From NCBI RefSeq assembly GCF_900105205.1, contig NZ_FNSQ01000005.1, positions 1,426,001-1,490,000 on the forward strand: 64,000 bases of DNA. Reading direction: 5' to 3'. This document shows, piece after piece, positions 36,351-46,037 of this stretch. A program made the position numbers and the translations under genes. Position 1 is the first letter of the stretch, and the number at the start of each line of letters is the position of its first letter. The notes below the pieces were generated by a model that saw only the letters and a program-made list of their open reading frames with translations, was not told the DNA's origin and searched no databases. This stretch comes from Microbacterium hydrocarbonoxydans (GTDB lineage Bacteria; Actinomycetota; Actinomycetes; Actinomycetales; Microbacteriaceae).

Positions 36351-37253
36351 ATGCAGCTCGACCGTGCGCTGGACACGTATCTGCGCCACGTCACGATCGA
36401 GCGCGGGCTCAGCGAGCACACCATCGCCGCCTACCGTCGCGATCTCGCCGCCTACCGGGAATGGCTCGCGGCCGACGGCATCACGGACACCGCCGAGGTC
36501 ACCGCGGCGGTGGTCGGTCGCTTCATCGCCGATCGCGCCGGCGCGGAGCCCGCTCCGGCGGCCACGAGCCTGGCGCGGATGCAGTCCTCCGTGCGCGGGT
36601 GGCACCGCTTCCTCGCCAGGGAGGGCATCGAGGATGACGACCCCAGCGGCCGGCTGCGCCCGCCCAAAGCGCCGCAGCGCCTGCCCAAGGCGCTGACGAT
36701 CGACCAGGTCGAGCGGCTGCTCGCCGCGCCCTCGGCGGAGGACCCGCTGGGCATTCGGGACCGGGCCCTGCTGGAGCTGCTGTACGCGACCGGGGCGCGA
36801 GTCTCCGAGGCGGTCGGATTGGATGTCGACGACCTCGCCCACGGCGACGTGCTGCGGCTGCGAGGCAAGGGCTCGAAGGAGCGGATCGTGCCGATCGGGT
36901 CGTTCGCCCGCTCGGCCGTCGACGCCTATCTCACCCGGGTGCGTCCGGGACTCGCGGCGAAGGGGCGAGCGTCCGCGCGGCTGTTCCTCGGAGCGCGAGG
37001 AGCACCCCTGTCGCGGCAGAGCGCGTGGCTCGTGATCCGCGCGGCCGCGGAGGGTGCGCAGATCACCAGCGAGGTCTCGCCGCACACCCTTCGCCATTCG
37101 TTCGCGACACATCTGCTGCAGGGCGGCGCCGACGTGCGCGTCGTCCAGGAGCTGCTGGGGCACGCGTCGGTGGCCACCACCCAGATCTACACGCACGTCT
37201 CGGTCGACACGCTGCGCGACATCTACGCGACCTCGCATCCGCGCGCTCGCTGA
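36351..37253 (+). CDS. xerD: Tyrosine recombinase XerD
   Basis: 300 residues, normal for XerD. It resolves chromosome dimers at dif together with XerC. The N-terminal SAM-like core-binding domain starts [22 protein letters not shown]. The catalytic set is in place: Arg in [22 protein letters not shown], the second His in [17 protein letters not shown], and the nucleophile Tyr280. It begins one base after the nudix stop. Chromosomal location and length argue against a phage integrase. Confidence 0.96.
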   Translation: MQLDRALDTYLRHVTIERGLSEHTIAAYRRDLAAYREWLAADGITDTAEVTAAVVGRFIADRAGAEPAPAATSLARMQSSVRGWHRFLAREGIEDDDPSGRLRPPKAPQRLPKALTIDQVERLLAAPSAEDPLGIRDRALLELLYATGARVSEAVGLDVDDLAHGDVLRLRGKGSKERIVPIGSFARSAVDAYLTRVRPGLAAKGRASARLFLGARGAPLSRQSAWLVIRAAAEGAQITSEVSPHTLRHSFATHLLQGGADVRVVQELLGHASVATTQIYTHVSVDTLRDIYATSHPRAR

Positions 37254-37374
37254 GCGCCGCAGTTCGTCCTGGCACTCAGGCACGGGGCGAAAACCCGGGA
37301 TCGCCGGGCGTGAGGCGTCGATCCAGGCGGGCGATCGCTAGACTCGATCAAGCACGAAACGAGCAGGAGAATCG

Positions 37375-38265
37375 GTGGCTGAGAACGCGGCGAAGTCCAG
37401 GGCGAAGACGTCGAAGACCGACGACACCCCCATGGGACCCACCGGGCGTCCCTATCACGGCTTCGCGACCCCCGAACCGCTCGCCTCGCACGGGCCGGCC
37501 CGCATCATCGCGCTGTGCAACCAGAAGGGCGGGGTCGGGAAGACGACCACCTCGATCAACCTCGCCGCAGCCCTCGCCGAGTACGGCCGCAAGGTGCTGG
37601 CCGTCGACTTCGATCCGCAGGGTGCGCTGTCGGCCGGTCTCGGCATCCAGACGCACGACGTGCCGACGATCTACGACCTGCTCCTCGACACCAAGCGCGA
37701 CGCCCACGACGCGATCGTGCACTCCGGAGTAGAGGGCCTCGACGTGATGCCCGCGAACATCGACCTCTCCGCTGCAGAGGTGCACCTCGTCAACGAGGTC
37801 GCAAGGGAGACGATCCTCGCGCGGGTGCTCCGTCAGGTCGCGGGCGAGTACGACGTCATCCTCATCGACTGCCAGCCGTCGCTCGGCCTCCTCACGGTCA
37901 ACGCGCTCACCGCCGCCCACGGCGTGATCATCCCGCTCGAGTGCGAGTTCTTCGCCCTGCGCGGGGTCGCTCTGCTGATCGAGACCATCGACAAGGTCCG
38001 CGACCGACTCAACCCGTCGATCACGATGGACGGCCTGCTCGCCACCATGTACGACCCGCGCACGCTGCACTCGCGCGAGGTGCTGGAACGCGTGGTCGAG
38101 GCGTTCGGCGACGACGTGCTCGAGACCGTGATCGGTCGCACCGTCAAGTTCCCCGACGCATCGGTCTCCGGTGTGCCCATCACCGAGTTCGCTCCGGAGC
38201 ACGCCGCCGCCCAGGCCTACCTGCGGCTGGCGCGGGAGCTGGTAGCCCGTGGCGCTGTCGCCTGA
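37375..38265 (+). CDS. ParA-family ATPase upstream of scpAB
   Basis: 296 residues from a GTG with an AGGAGA site. The deviant Walker A box is KGGVGKT at residues 51-57, followed by LAVDFDPQGALS and VILIDCQPSLGLLTVNA. ParA/Soj proteins use ATP-driven dimerisation to position DNA or protein cargo. This copy is not next to parB but heads the scpA-scpB cluster, as Rv1708 does, so it probably works with the condensin-like ScpAB rather than as the main partition protein. TAGACT at 37339-37344 is a candidate -10. Confidence 0.93.
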   Translation: MAENAAKSRAKTSKTDDTPMGPTGRPYHGFATPEPLASHGPARIIALCNQKGGVGKTTTSINLAAALAEYGRKVLAVDFDPQGALSAGLGIQTHDVPTIYDLLLDTKRDAHDAIVHSGVEGLDVMPANIDLSAAEVHLVNEVARETILARVLRQVAGEYDVILIDCQPSLGLLTVNALTAAHGVIIPLECEFFALRGVALLIETIDKVRDRLNPSITMDGLLATMYDPRTLHSREVLERVVEAFGDDVLETVIGRTVKFPDASVSGVPITEFAPEHAAAQAYLRLARELVARGAVA

Positions 38266-39145
38266 CCTCGAGCCGTCAGAGACACCTGCTGCGGCCGTGC
38301 CGGCTGCTGAGACCGAGACTGCTGCCGAGCCTGAGACTGCTGCTGAGATCGAGTCCGCGGATGACGCCGGATTCCGGGTCTCGCTGTCGAACTTCGACGG
38401 CCCGTTCGATCTGCTGCTGACCCTCATCTCGAAGCACGAGATGGACATCACCGAGGTGTCGCTGAGCGCCGTCACGAATGAGTTCATCGCCTACCTCAAG
38501 GAGTTGGACGACGACGAGGAGCTCGATCAGGCGTCGGAGTTCCTCGTGGTCGCAGCGACTCTCCTCGACATGAAGGTCGCCGGCCTCCTGCCGCAGGGCG
38601 AGCTGGTGGATGCTGAGGCGGTCGCGCTGCTCGAGGCCCGAGACCTGCTGTTCGCGCGCCTCCTGCAGTACCGCGCCTTCAAGGAGGTCTCGGCCTGGTT
38701 CGCCCGGTGCCTGCAGCGTGAGGATCGGCGTCATGTGCGCGCGGTGCGCCTCGACGAGAAGCACCGCCGGAAGACGCCGGAGCTCGTCTGGTCGCTGAGC
38801 GTCGACGACTTCGCCGCTCTGGCTCTGCTGGCCTTCGCGCCGAAGGAGATCCCGCACGTCGGGCTCGACCACCTGCACGCACCGCTCGTCAGCATCCGCG
38901 AGCAGGCCGCCATCGTCGTGACGCTGCTGCGCACCGCCGAGTCGGTGAGCTTCCGCGAGCTGGTAGCTGGGGTGAGCGAGCCGGGGATCGTCGTGGCCCG
39001 CTTCATCTCCGTCCTGGAGCTGTACCGCCACGCGGCGCTCTCCTTCGAACAACTGGAACCCCTCGGCGAGCTGACGCTCCGCTGGGCAGCCGACTCCTGG
39101 TCGGACGAGACACTGGCATCCCTGGGAGCCGACTATGACCGATGA
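38249..39145 (+). CDS. scpA: Segregation and condensation protein A
   Basis: 298 residues from the GTG at 38249, overlapping parA by 17 bases. ScpA is the kleisin that bridges SMC heads. After a Glu/Ala-rich leader (PAAETETAAEPETAAEIES) the kleisin signature FRVSLSNFDGPFDLLLTLIS begins at about residue 41, and the C-terminal winged helix (VSFRELVAGVSEPGIVVARFISVLELYRH) ends the protein. A later internal start would remove the poorly conserved leader, so the first 40 residues are uncertain. Confidence 0.94.
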   Translation: MALSPDLEPSETPAAAVPAAETETAAEPETAAEIESADDAGFRVSLSNFDGPFDLLLTLISKHEMDITEVSLSAVTNEFIAYLKELDDDEELDQASEFLVVAATLLDMKVAGLLPQGELVDAEAVALLEARDLLFARLLQYRAFKEVSAWFARCLQREDRRHVRAVRLDEKHRRKTPELVWSLSVDDFAALALLAFAPKEIPHVGLDHLHAPLVSIREQAAIVVTLLRTAESVSFRELVAGVSEPGIVVARFISVLELYRHAALSFEQLEPLGELTLRWAADSWSDETLASLGADYDR

Positions 39146-39737
39146 CATGACAGATGTGGTTGCGGAAGAGGTCGGGCGCGAGACGCCTCTCTCCGAGCGG
39201 ATCGAAGCGATCCTGCTGATCATCGACGAGCCGATCGGCCTCGTCGCTCTCGCCGCGGCGGTGGGGTCGCCGGTCGCAGCCGTACGACAGACGATCGAGA
39301 CACTCGTCGACGACTACGACGGCAAGGGGCAGGGGCCGCGCCGCGGATTCGAGCTGCGCGAGGTCGGCGGCGGATGGCGGCTGTACGTCCGTGAGGACCA
39401 CGACGACGTGGTCGCCGAGTTCGTCGGCGGGCAGGCGCCGGCACGACTGTCGCAGGCCGCTCTCGAGACTCTCGCCGTCATCGCGTACAAGCAGCCGGTG
39501 ACGCGCAGCCAGGTGGCCTCCATCCGTGCGGTGAACGTGGACTCCGTGGTGCGCACGCTGCTCGCGCGCGGACTCATCACCGAGCTCTTCGCGGATTCCG
39601 AGACCGGCGCGATCAACTACGGCACCACCGATGCGCTGCTGCAGCACCTGGGTATCAACTCGCTCGACGAGCTGCCCCCGATCTCTCCGCTGCTCGATGA
39701 CGGCGCAGACGGCTTCGATGAGGGGACCATCCGGTGA
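39135..39737 (+). CDS. scpB: Segregation and condensation protein B
   Basis: 200 residues. ScpB dimers bind ScpA and consist of two winged helices, seen as LSERIEAILLIIDEPIGLVALAAAV and ARLSQAALETLAVIAYKQPVTRSQVASIRAVNVDSV. Overlaps scpA by 11 bases. Its last codons and stop are copied 62 bases downstream in front of rluB (see the micro-ORF). Confidence 0.96.
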   Translation: MTDDMTDVVAEEVGRETPLSERIEAILLIIDEPIGLVALAAAVGSPVAAVRQTIETLVDDYDGKGQGPRRGFELREVGGGWRLYVREDHDDVVAEFVGGQAPARLSQAALETLAVIAYKQPVTRSQVASIRAVNVDSVVRTLLARGLITELFADSETGAINYGTTDALLQHLGINSLDELPPISPLLDDGADGFDEGTIR

Positions 39738-39799
39738 GCGCGACATGCGCGCGTCCGTCCTCTCCACACTCCAGCTTCCATGAAGGGACCATCCGATGA
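39734..39799 (+). CDS. Micro-ORF bridging scpB and rluB
   Basis: A 21-residue frame starts with a GTG that overlaps the scpB stop (GTGA) and ends with a TGA that overlaps the rluB ATG (ATGA). Its last residues, HEGTIR, repeat the scpB ending DEGTIR, because about 20 bases around the scpB stop are duplicated. It may simply keep ribosomes moving from scpB to rluB. Probably not a functional peptide. Confidence 0.4.
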   Translation: MSATCARPSSPHSSFHEGTIR

Positions 39800-40584
39800 G
39801 CGGCTTCGAGGCACCTGAGGGCGTCCGCCTGCAGAAGGTACTGGCGGCGGCGGGCGTGGCTTCACGCCGCGTCGTCGAGCAGTACATCGTCGAAGGGCGC
39901 ATCCGCGTCAACGGCGAGACCGTGACGGAACTCGGGCGTCGGGTGGATCCGGAGACCGACCTGATCGATGTCGACGGCACTGCCGTGCAGCTCGACGTCT
40001 CGAAGCGCTACGTGATCCTGAACAAGCCGACCGGTGTGGTCAGCAGCATGCGGGACGAGAACGGACGGCCCGACCTCCGCGGGTTCACCGAGGACTACGA
40101 GGAGCGCCTCTACAACGTCGGCCGACTGGATGCCGAGACGAGCGGCCTGCTGGTGCTGACAAACGACGGGGAGCTCGCGCACGTGCTCGCGCATCCGTCC
40201 TTCGGGGTCACCAAGGTCTACATCGCGAAGGTCGAGGGCGCCGTCACGGCACAGACCATCTCGAAGCTCACGAAGGGCATCGAGCTCGACGACGGACCGA
40301 TCGCGGCTGACAAGGCGCGACTGCTCGACACCTCTCGCGGATCCAGCCTCGTGGAACTCACGCTGCATTCGGGCCGCAATCGCATCGTGCGCCGGATGCT
40401 CGCGGCGGTCGGTCACCCGGTCACCGAGCTCGTCCGGCGCCAGTTCGGCCCTCTCCACCTGGGAACCCTCCCGGTTGGGAAGGCCCGCGAACTGACTAAA
40501 ATCGAACTGGGCGCGCTCTTGACTCTGTCGCGCCGTGATTCCGGTGTCGCCGCGGCGCCAGGCGAGCAGCAGGAGAACGAGTGA
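39796..40584 (+). CDS. rluB: rRNA pseudouridine synthase (RluB/RsuA family)
   Basis: 262 residues. An N-terminal S4 domain (VRLQKVLAAAGVASRRVVEQYI) precedes the RsuA-type catalytic domain. The catalytic aspartate lies in VGRLDAETSGLLVLTNDG, with KPTGVVSS and GRNRIVRRMLAAVGHPV as further family motifs. Converts a specific uridine of 23S (or 16S) rRNA to pseudouridine. The scpB-rluB-cmk-der order is conserved in actinobacteria. Confidence 0.94.
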   Translation: MSGFEAPEGVRLQKVLAAAGVASRRVVEQYIVEGRIRVNGETVTELGRRVDPETDLIDVDGTAVQLDVSKRYVILNKPTGVVSSMRDENGRPDLRGFTEDYEERLYNVGRLDAETSGLLVLTNDGELAHVLAHPSFGVTKVYIAKVEGAVTAQTISKLTKGIELDDGPIAADKARLLDTSRGSSLVELTLHSGRNRIVRRMLAAVGHPVTELVRRQFGPLHLGTLPVGKARELTKIELGALLTLSRRDSGVAAAPGEQQENE

Positions 40585-41726
40585 CCGATACGACGAGTGC
40601 GCCTGCGGGCACTCCGAGTTCCGGCGCGCCCCGGATCGCCGCCCGTCTGTCCGGAACAGTCCGCGTCGTCGGCGCCGGCCTGCTGGGCGCGAGCATCGGG
40701 CATGCCCTGCGCGCCAAGGGGATCGACGTGGTCCTCGCCGACACCTCGCCCGCCCAGCTGCGTCTCGCGATCGACTACGGCGCCGGTCGCGCCGCGACGG
40801 AAGGCGATGCGCCAGCGCTGGTCGTCGTGGCCGTGCCGCCGGATGTCACCGCTGACGTCATCGAGGCGGAACTCGCTCGTTTCCCGGATGCCGTGGTCAC
40901 CGACGTGGCGAGCGTCAAGCTCGAGCCGTTCCGCACGCTGCAGAGCCGCGGCGTCGACCTCACCCGGTACATCGGCTCGCACCCCCTCGCGGGGCGTGAA
41001 CGCGGGGGAGCGATCTCGGCACGTGCCGACCTGTTCATCGGACGGCCGTGGGTCGTCTGCCGCGATGCCGAGACCACGGCATCCGATCTCTCGCTCGTCG
41101 AAGCGCTGGCGCTCGACGTCGGGGCGATGCCGCTGGAGATGACCCCGGAGGAGCACGACCGATCGGTCGCGCTGACCTCTCACGTGCCGCAGGTCGTCGC
41201 GAGCCTGCTCGCCGCACGCCTCGCCGTGGCAGATGAGGGCGCGCTGCGCCTGTCAGGGCAGGGTGTACGCGACACGACGCGCATCGCGGCATCCGCTCCC
41301 GAACTGTGGGTGCAGATCCTGGGCGCGAATGCGGAGCCGGTCGTGGAGATCCTCGATGCCCTCGCCGCCGACCTCCGCGAGGTCTCCGAGGCGCTGCGCG
41401 CACCGGAGGCGCCCGGCGCCCGGCGCGTGGTGGCCGAGACGATCAGGCAGGGCAACGACGGTGTCGAGCGGCTCCCGGGCAAGCACGGCCAGAACCAGCG
41501 GTTCGAATCGCTCGTCGTCATGGTCGACGACACGGCCGGTCAGCTCGGACGACTCTTCGGCGAACTCGGAGAGCTCGGGGTGAACGTGGAGGATCTGCGT
41601 CTCGAGCACTCGCCCGGCGCGCAGTTCGGGCTGGCTGAGATCAGCGTCGACCCTGCGGCATTGCACGGGGCGATCACCGGACTCCAGGAACGCGGATGGC
41701 GGATTGCAGGTACCACCAATGACTGA
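40581..41726 (+). CDS. tyrA: Prephenate dehydrogenase
   Basis: 381 residues from the GTG overlapping the rluB stop. Oxidatively decarboxylates prephenate to 4-hydroxyphenylpyruvate for tyrosine. The Rossmann motif is [19 protein letters not shown], and the catalytic-site His is in [17 protein letters not shown], followed by the [14 protein letters not shown] helix. The C-terminal 75 residues ([19 protein letters not shown]...) form an ACT domain, so allosteric control by an aromatic amino acid is likely. Some relatives act on arogenate instead. Confidence 0.94.
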   Translation: MTDTTSAPAGTPSSGAPRIAARLSGTVRVVGAGLLGASIGHALRAKGIDVVLADTSPAQLRLAIDYGAGRAATEGDAPALVVVAVPPDVTADVIEAELARFPDAVVTDVASVKLEPFRTLQSRGVDLTRYIGSHPLAGRERGGAISARADLFIGRPWVVCRDAETTASDLSLVEALALDVGAMPLEMTPEEHDRSVALTSHVPQVVASLLAARLAVADEGALRLSGQGVRDTTRIAASAPELWVQILGANAEPVVEILDALAADLREVSEALRAPEAPGARRVVAETIRQGNDGVERLPGKHGQNQRFESLVVMVDDTAGQLGRLFGELGELGVNVEDLRLEHSPGAQFGLAEISVDPAALHGAITGLQERGWRIAGTTND

Positions 41727-42393
41727 CTTCATCGCGATCGACGGGCCTGCCGGTTCCGGCAAGTCGAGTGTGTCCAAGGCCGTCGCCCGCAAGCTGGGCT
41801 TCGGCTACCTCGACACCGGCTCCGCGTACCGGGCGCTGGCATGGCACGTCCTCGACCGCGGCGCCGACACGGCGGATGCCGATGCGGTGCTCGCCGCCGT
41901 CGCCGAGTTCCCCGTGCGCCTCGGCCTCGACCCCGACGACCGCACGGTCACGGTCGGAGAAGTCGACGTCACGGACGCGATCCGTGAGCCGTCGGTCTCC
42001 GGCGCCGTCAGCGGTGTCGCCCGTGTGCCCGAGGTGCGCGAGCAGGTCAACACGCTCTTCCGGTCGCTCGTCGCGGAGGCGCCCTACCCGGCCGTCGTCG
42101 TCGAGGGCCGCGACATCACCACCGTCGTTGCGCCGGATGCGCCCGTGCGCATCCTGCTCACGGCCGCACCCGAGGTGCGCGCCGCACGACGTGCCGGCGA
42201 GCTCGCCGGCGAGAACGCCGAGGCCGTCGCCGCCGCATTGCACAAGCGCGACGCATCCGACAGCGCCGTCGTCGACTTCCTGAACGCCGCGGACGGCGTC
42301 GAGGTCGTCGATTCGACGGAGCTCGATTTCACACAGACCATCGACGCCGTCCTCGCGGTGATCGAACGAATCCGAGGAGTACACCATGGCTGA
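41719..42393 (+). CDS. cmk: Cytidylate kinase
   Basis: 224 residues from the ATG at 41719, which overlaps tyrA by eight bases; the ATG at 41704 is too far inside tyrA. The P-loop is [18 protein letters not shown], followed by [12 protein letters not shown], where the usual TGxMYR reads TGSAYR, and [11 protein letters not shown]. Phosphorylates CMP and dCMP. Coupled to der by an eight-base overlap. Confidence 0.96.
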   Translation: MTDFIAIDGPAGSGKSSVSKAVARKLGFGYLDTGSAYRALAWHVLDRGADTADADAVLAAVAEFPVRLGLDPDDRTVTVGEVDVTDAIREPSVSGAVSGVARVPEVREQVNTLFRSLVAEAPYPAVVVEGRDITTVVAPDAPVRILLTAAPEVRAARRAGELAGENAEAVAAALHKRDASDSAVVDFLNAADGVEVVDSTELDFTQTIDAVLAVIERIRGVHHG

Positions 42394-43906
42394 CGACGAA
42401 TACGAAGGCGGCCCCGACCAGCTCGCCGAGAAGATGGAGTCGCTCGACGAGCAGCTCGCCGAGGCGCGCGCGGAGACGCTGCGTGCCGGACTCGCCGACT
42501 ACGACCTGGACGACGAGGATGCCGCGCTCCTCGCCGGCATCACCATGGGCGAGGACGGGATCCAGTTCTACCCCGCTCTGCCGGTCGTGGCGATCGTCGG
42601 ACGACCGAACGTCGGCAAGTCCGCCCTCGTGAACCGCATCCTGGGCCGCCGCGAGGCCGTCGTGGAGGACACTCCCGGCGTGACGCGCGACCGCGTGACC
42701 TACAAGGCCGAGTGGGCGGACCGCCGGTTCTCGCTCGTCGACACCGGCGGCTGGGAGCCAGACGCCCGCGGCATCGACCGCTCGGTCGCCGCTCAGGCGG
42801 AGGTCGCGATCGACCTCGCCGACGTCGTGCTGTTCGTCGTCGACGCGATGGTCGGCGCGACGTCGACCGATGAGCATGTCGTCAAGCTGCTGCGCAAGAG
42901 CGGCAAGCCCGTCTTCCTTGTCGCGAACAAGATCGACGACGCCCGCCAGGAGCCCGAGGCCGCTGCACTGTGGAACCTCGGTCTCGGCGAGCCGCACCCG
43001 GTCTCCGCGATCCACGGTCGCGGCGTCGCCGACCTGCTCGATGCGCTGCTGAAGACGCTCCCCGATGTGTCTGCTGTGGCCAAGGCCGAGATCGGCGGAC
43101 CGCGTCGCGTCGCTATCCTCGGGCGTCCGAACGTCGGCAAGTCGTCGCTGCTGAACAAGGCGGCCGGCGAAGAACGCGTCGTCGTCAACGACCTCGCCGG
43201 CACCACTCGCGACCCGGTCGATGAGATCGTCGAGCTCGGCGGCAAGCTGTGGCGCCTGGTCGACACCGCCGGCATCCGTCGTCGCGTGCACATGGCGCAG
43301 GGGGCCGACTTCTACGCCTCGCTGCGCACATCGGCGGCTCTGGAGAAGGCAGAGGTCGCGGTCGTCGTGCTCGACGTCTCGGAGACCATCAGCGAGCAGG
43401 ACGTGCGGATCATCGACCTCGTCCTCGAGTCCGGTCGTGCGCTCGTCCTCGCGTTCAACAAGTGGGACCGTCTCAACGACGACGACCTCGAGAACGCCGA
43501 CCGTCGCCGGTACCTCGAGCGTGAGATCGAGCAGGACCTGGCGCATGTCGCCTGGGCCCCTCGGGTGAACATCTCGGCCAAGACCGGTCGCCACCTCGAC
43601 AAGCTCGTCCCGGCACTCGAGACCGCCATCGAGAACTGGGATCGTCGTATCCCGACCGGCAAGTTCAACGCCTTCCTGGCCGAACTCGTCGCTGAGCACC
43701 CGCATCCGCTGCGTGGAGGCAAGCAGCCGCGCATCCTGTTCGGCACCCAGGCGTCGACCCGACCGCCGACGTTCGTGCTGTTCACGACCGGCTTCCTCGA
43801 CCCGGGCTACCGCCGCTTCATCCAGCGCCGTCTGCGCGAGCTGTACGAGTTCGACGGCACGCCCATCGTCATCAACATGCGCGTGCGCGAGAAGCGCCAG
43901 CGCTGA
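42386..43906 (+). CDS. der: Ribosome assembly GTPase Der (EngA)
   Basis: 506 residues, with two tandem G domains and a C-terminal KH-like domain. The first GRPNVGKS is at about residue 72, with DTPGVTRDR and NKIDDARQE; the second is at about residue 247, with [12 protein letters not shown] and NKWDRLND. An acidic N-terminal extension of about 65 residues precedes the first G domain, as in other actinobacteria. Der helps 50S subunit maturation. A GGAG site precedes the ATG. Terminated by the hairpin at 43921. Confidence 0.97.
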   Translation: MADDEYEGGPDQLAEKMESLDEQLAEARAETLRAGLADYDLDDEDAALLAGITMGEDGIQFYPALPVVAIVGRPNVGKSALVNRILGRREAVVEDTPGVTRDRVTYKAEWADRRFSLVDTGGWEPDARGIDRSVAAQAEVAIDLADVVLFVVDAMVGATSTDEHVVKLLRKSGKPVFLVANKIDDARQEPEAAALWNLGLGEPHPVSAIHGRGVADLLDALLKTLPDVSAVAKAEIGGPRRVAILGRPNVGKSSLLNKAAGEERVVVNDLAGTTRDPVDEIVELGGKLWRLVDTAGIRRRVHMAQGADFYASLRTSAALEKAEVAVVVLDVSETISEQDVRIIDLVLESGRALVLAFNKWDRLNDDDLENADRRRYLEREIEQDLAHVAWAPRVNISAKTGRHLDKLVPALETAIENWDRRIPTGKFNAFLAELVAEHPHPLRGGKQPRILFGTQASTRPPTFVLFTTGFLDPGYRRFIQRRLRELYEFDGTPIVINMRVREKRQR

Positions 43907-43920
43907 TTCTGAGCTGAGGT

Positions 43921-43956
43921 GGCTGTGCCCGCGCGGTGATCCGTGCGGGCACAGCC
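43921..43956 (+). terminator. Terminator after der
   Basis: A perfect 12-bp stem (43921-43932 with 43945-43956), a 12-base loop and a short ATTT tail, 14 bases after the der stop. It ends the xerD-to-der group of genes. Confidence 0.88.
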
Positions 43957-43968
43957 ATTTCTGTCTGT

Positions 43969-44160
<192 letters not shown>

Positions 44161-44262
44161 CTGGGGCGCGGGTCCTGTTTCCTCCTGTTCGGGGCGGCTC
44201 CGCTGTTCCCTCGTGTGTCCCGGTCGGGTGCCGATGCCTCGAGGCTGTGACAGGCTGAGGGG

Positions 44263-45207
44263 GTGACTGTCGTACCTCCTGCTGCTGGTGAACCGCGTCG
44301 TCCGACGGGGCCGCGAAACCCGGGTGATGCCTGGGTGGTGGCGCCGTCGGGGGAGAAGTACTGGGGCCGTTTCGGTGCGGCCGGGCTGCTCGCCGTGGAT
44401 GCGGAGCGGGGCATCCTGTTGCAGCACCGGGTGTCGTGGAGCCACTTCGGCGGCACGTGGGGTCTGCCCGGGGGCGCGCTGCACGAGGGGGAGACCGCCA
44501 TCGTCGGCGCTGTGCGCGAGGCACAGGAAGAGGCTGGCGTGCCGGATGGCGCGGTGCGTCCTCGCTTCACGAGCGTCCTCGATCTGGACATCTGGTCGTA
44601 CACCACGGTGATCGCTGATGTCGTGCAGCCGTTCGAACCGGTGATCAGTGACCCCGAGAGCGTGGCTCTGGCGTGGGTCGCCGTCGACGAGGTCGACTCC
44701 CTCCCGCTGCATCCCGGCTTCTGTCGGTCCTGGCCTGTGCTGCGTGATCTTCTCGATGTTCGCCCGACACTCGTCGTGGACGCCGCCAACGTAGTCGGGT
44801 CGGTGCCCGACGGCTGGTGGAAGGACCGGGCAGGCGCGGCCTCACGGCTTGCGGCGCGACTGGATGGTGTCGCCGTGCCCGCTGCCGATCTCGAGCTCGG
44901 CGGAACCGCGTGGTTCCCCGAAGTCGCGCTCGTGGTCGAGGGGCAGGCACGTGACGTCACCGTGTCCGCGCCCGATGGAGACGCCGGAGCGCTGCCTGCA
45001 GGTGGTGTGCGAGTCGTGCGCGCTGCTGCTGCCGGAGACGACGAGATCGTGGCCGAAGTGGCGCGTCGCGTCTCGGCCGGACAACAGGTCGTCGCGGTGA
45101 CGAGCGATCGGGAACTTCAGGCTCGCGTCGCCTCGGCGGGGGCGACTCCGGTGCGTTCGGCCGGATGGCTGCTGGGCATCCTCGATGGCCATACCCGGGT
45201 CACTTGA
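44263..45207 (+). CDS. Nudix hydrolase fused to a NYN/PIN-like nuclease domain
   Basis: 314 residues from the GTG at 44263. Residues about 25-160 are a Nudix domain with its box at 71-93 ([22 protein letters not shown]). From residue 168 a different domain begins with [14 protein letters not shown], has [16 protein letters not shown], and ends near [18 protein letters not shown]; the DxxN start and TSD motif are those of YacP-like NYN nucleases (PIN fold), with Asp173 and the late Ser-Asp as likely metal ligands. Such a pairing suggests processing of RNA ends, for example removing a 5' nucleotide cap followed by cleavage, but this is inference. Coupled to the next gene by TGATG. Confidence 0.8.
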   Translation: MTVVPPAAGEPRRPTGPRNPGDAWVVAPSGEKYWGRFGAAGLLAVDAERGILLQHRVSWSHFGGTWGLPGGALHEGETAIVGAVREAQEEAGVPDGAVRPRFTSVLDLDIWSYTTVIADVVQPFEPVISDPESVALAWVAVDEVDSLPLHPGFCRSWPVLRDLLDVRPTLVVDAANVVGSVPDGWWKDRAGAASRLAARLDGVAVPAADLELGGTAWFPEVALVVEGQARDVTVSAPDGDAGALPAGGVRVVRAAAAGDDEIVAEVARRVSAGQQVVAVTSDRELQARVASAGATPVRSAGWLLGILDGHTRVT

Positions 45208-45983
45208 TGCGACGGCCGGTCCGATCTATCGCGACCGATCGCGTCGGTGACGTGGTCGGAGTCGGAGCAGCCATCGTCGGCACGATCGCCATCCATCTCG
45301 CGATCTTCGGCGGCGACCAGTACTTCCCGCTTCGCTTCCTGCTCTCTCCCGTTGACAACCCGGTCGCTTTCGGCGCGTTCTGGATCTCGCTCGTCCTGCT
45401 CGTCGTCGCCGTGGTCCGGGCTGGTCGGGCGGGTGCGTGGTCAGTGCTGACTCCGAGCAGCGCGCAGAGGGTCAAGCAGTCGAATCTGCATCCTGAGACG
45501 CAGACGGATGCGCGGTCGGCCGCATCAGCAGGGGAGCAGCCCGCTGCGCCGTCGGGGACGCAGCCCGGCGCGCAATCGGTATCCAGTCCGGACACGCCGG
45601 CGAGCGCGCACGTGCCCACGCTCCGCTTCGATATCGCCACCGGTGCGGTGACGCGGCGGGCCTTGAGGGTTGCTGCCGTCATCGCTGCGCTCAACGCGCT
45701 CTTCATGATCGTCTTCCCGATCGCGATCATCGTGGTGTTCGCGGTGATCTTCGCGATCGCCGCGGCACTGATCGGCGGCGTGTACATCGTGCTCCGCGCC
45801 GTGGCGCCGGAGCACACTCGTGTGGTCAGGCCGGGCAGCGCTCCCGCGGCTCGACCGGGCGCTGGCCAGAGTGCTCCACCGGGCGAGGGCCAGAGCGGAC
45901 CACCGGGCGAGGGCCAGAGCGGACCACCGGGCGATGGGCGTGGGCACGAATCGGGAAACGAAAACAGGTCGGACCGGGGCTGA
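45207..45983 (+). CDS. Membrane protein with Gly/Pro/Gln repeat tail
   Basis: 258 residues from the ATG at 45207, which shares a base with the preceding stop. Hydrophobic spans are at about residues 12-33, 48-72 and a long pair at 150-200 (FMIVFPIAIIVVFAVIFAIAAALIGGVYIVL). Between them lies a Ser/Ala/Gln/Pro-rich linker, and the C-terminal tail repeats GEGQSGPP (24-base units near 45880-45935). No family recognised. Tight coupling to the Nudix-NYN gene hints that the two may act together at the membrane. Confidence 0.7.
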   Translation: MRRPVRSIATDRVGDVVGVGAAIVGTIAIHLAIFGGDQYFPLRFLLSPVDNPVAFGAFWISLVLLVVAVVRAGRAGAWSVLTPSSAQRVKQSNLHPETQTDARSAASAGEQPAAPSGTQPGAQSVSSPDTPASAHVPTLRFDIATGAVTRRALRVAAVIAALNALFMIVFPIAIIVVFAVIFAIAAALIGGVYIVLRAVAPEHTRVVRPGSAPAARPGAGQSAPPGEGQSGPPGEGQSGPPGDGRGHESGNENRSDRG

Positions 45984-46037
45984 CGCTCGACGGGGTCACA
46001 AGAATCCGGTCGGACGCATCCGTTCAGACGCATCCGT

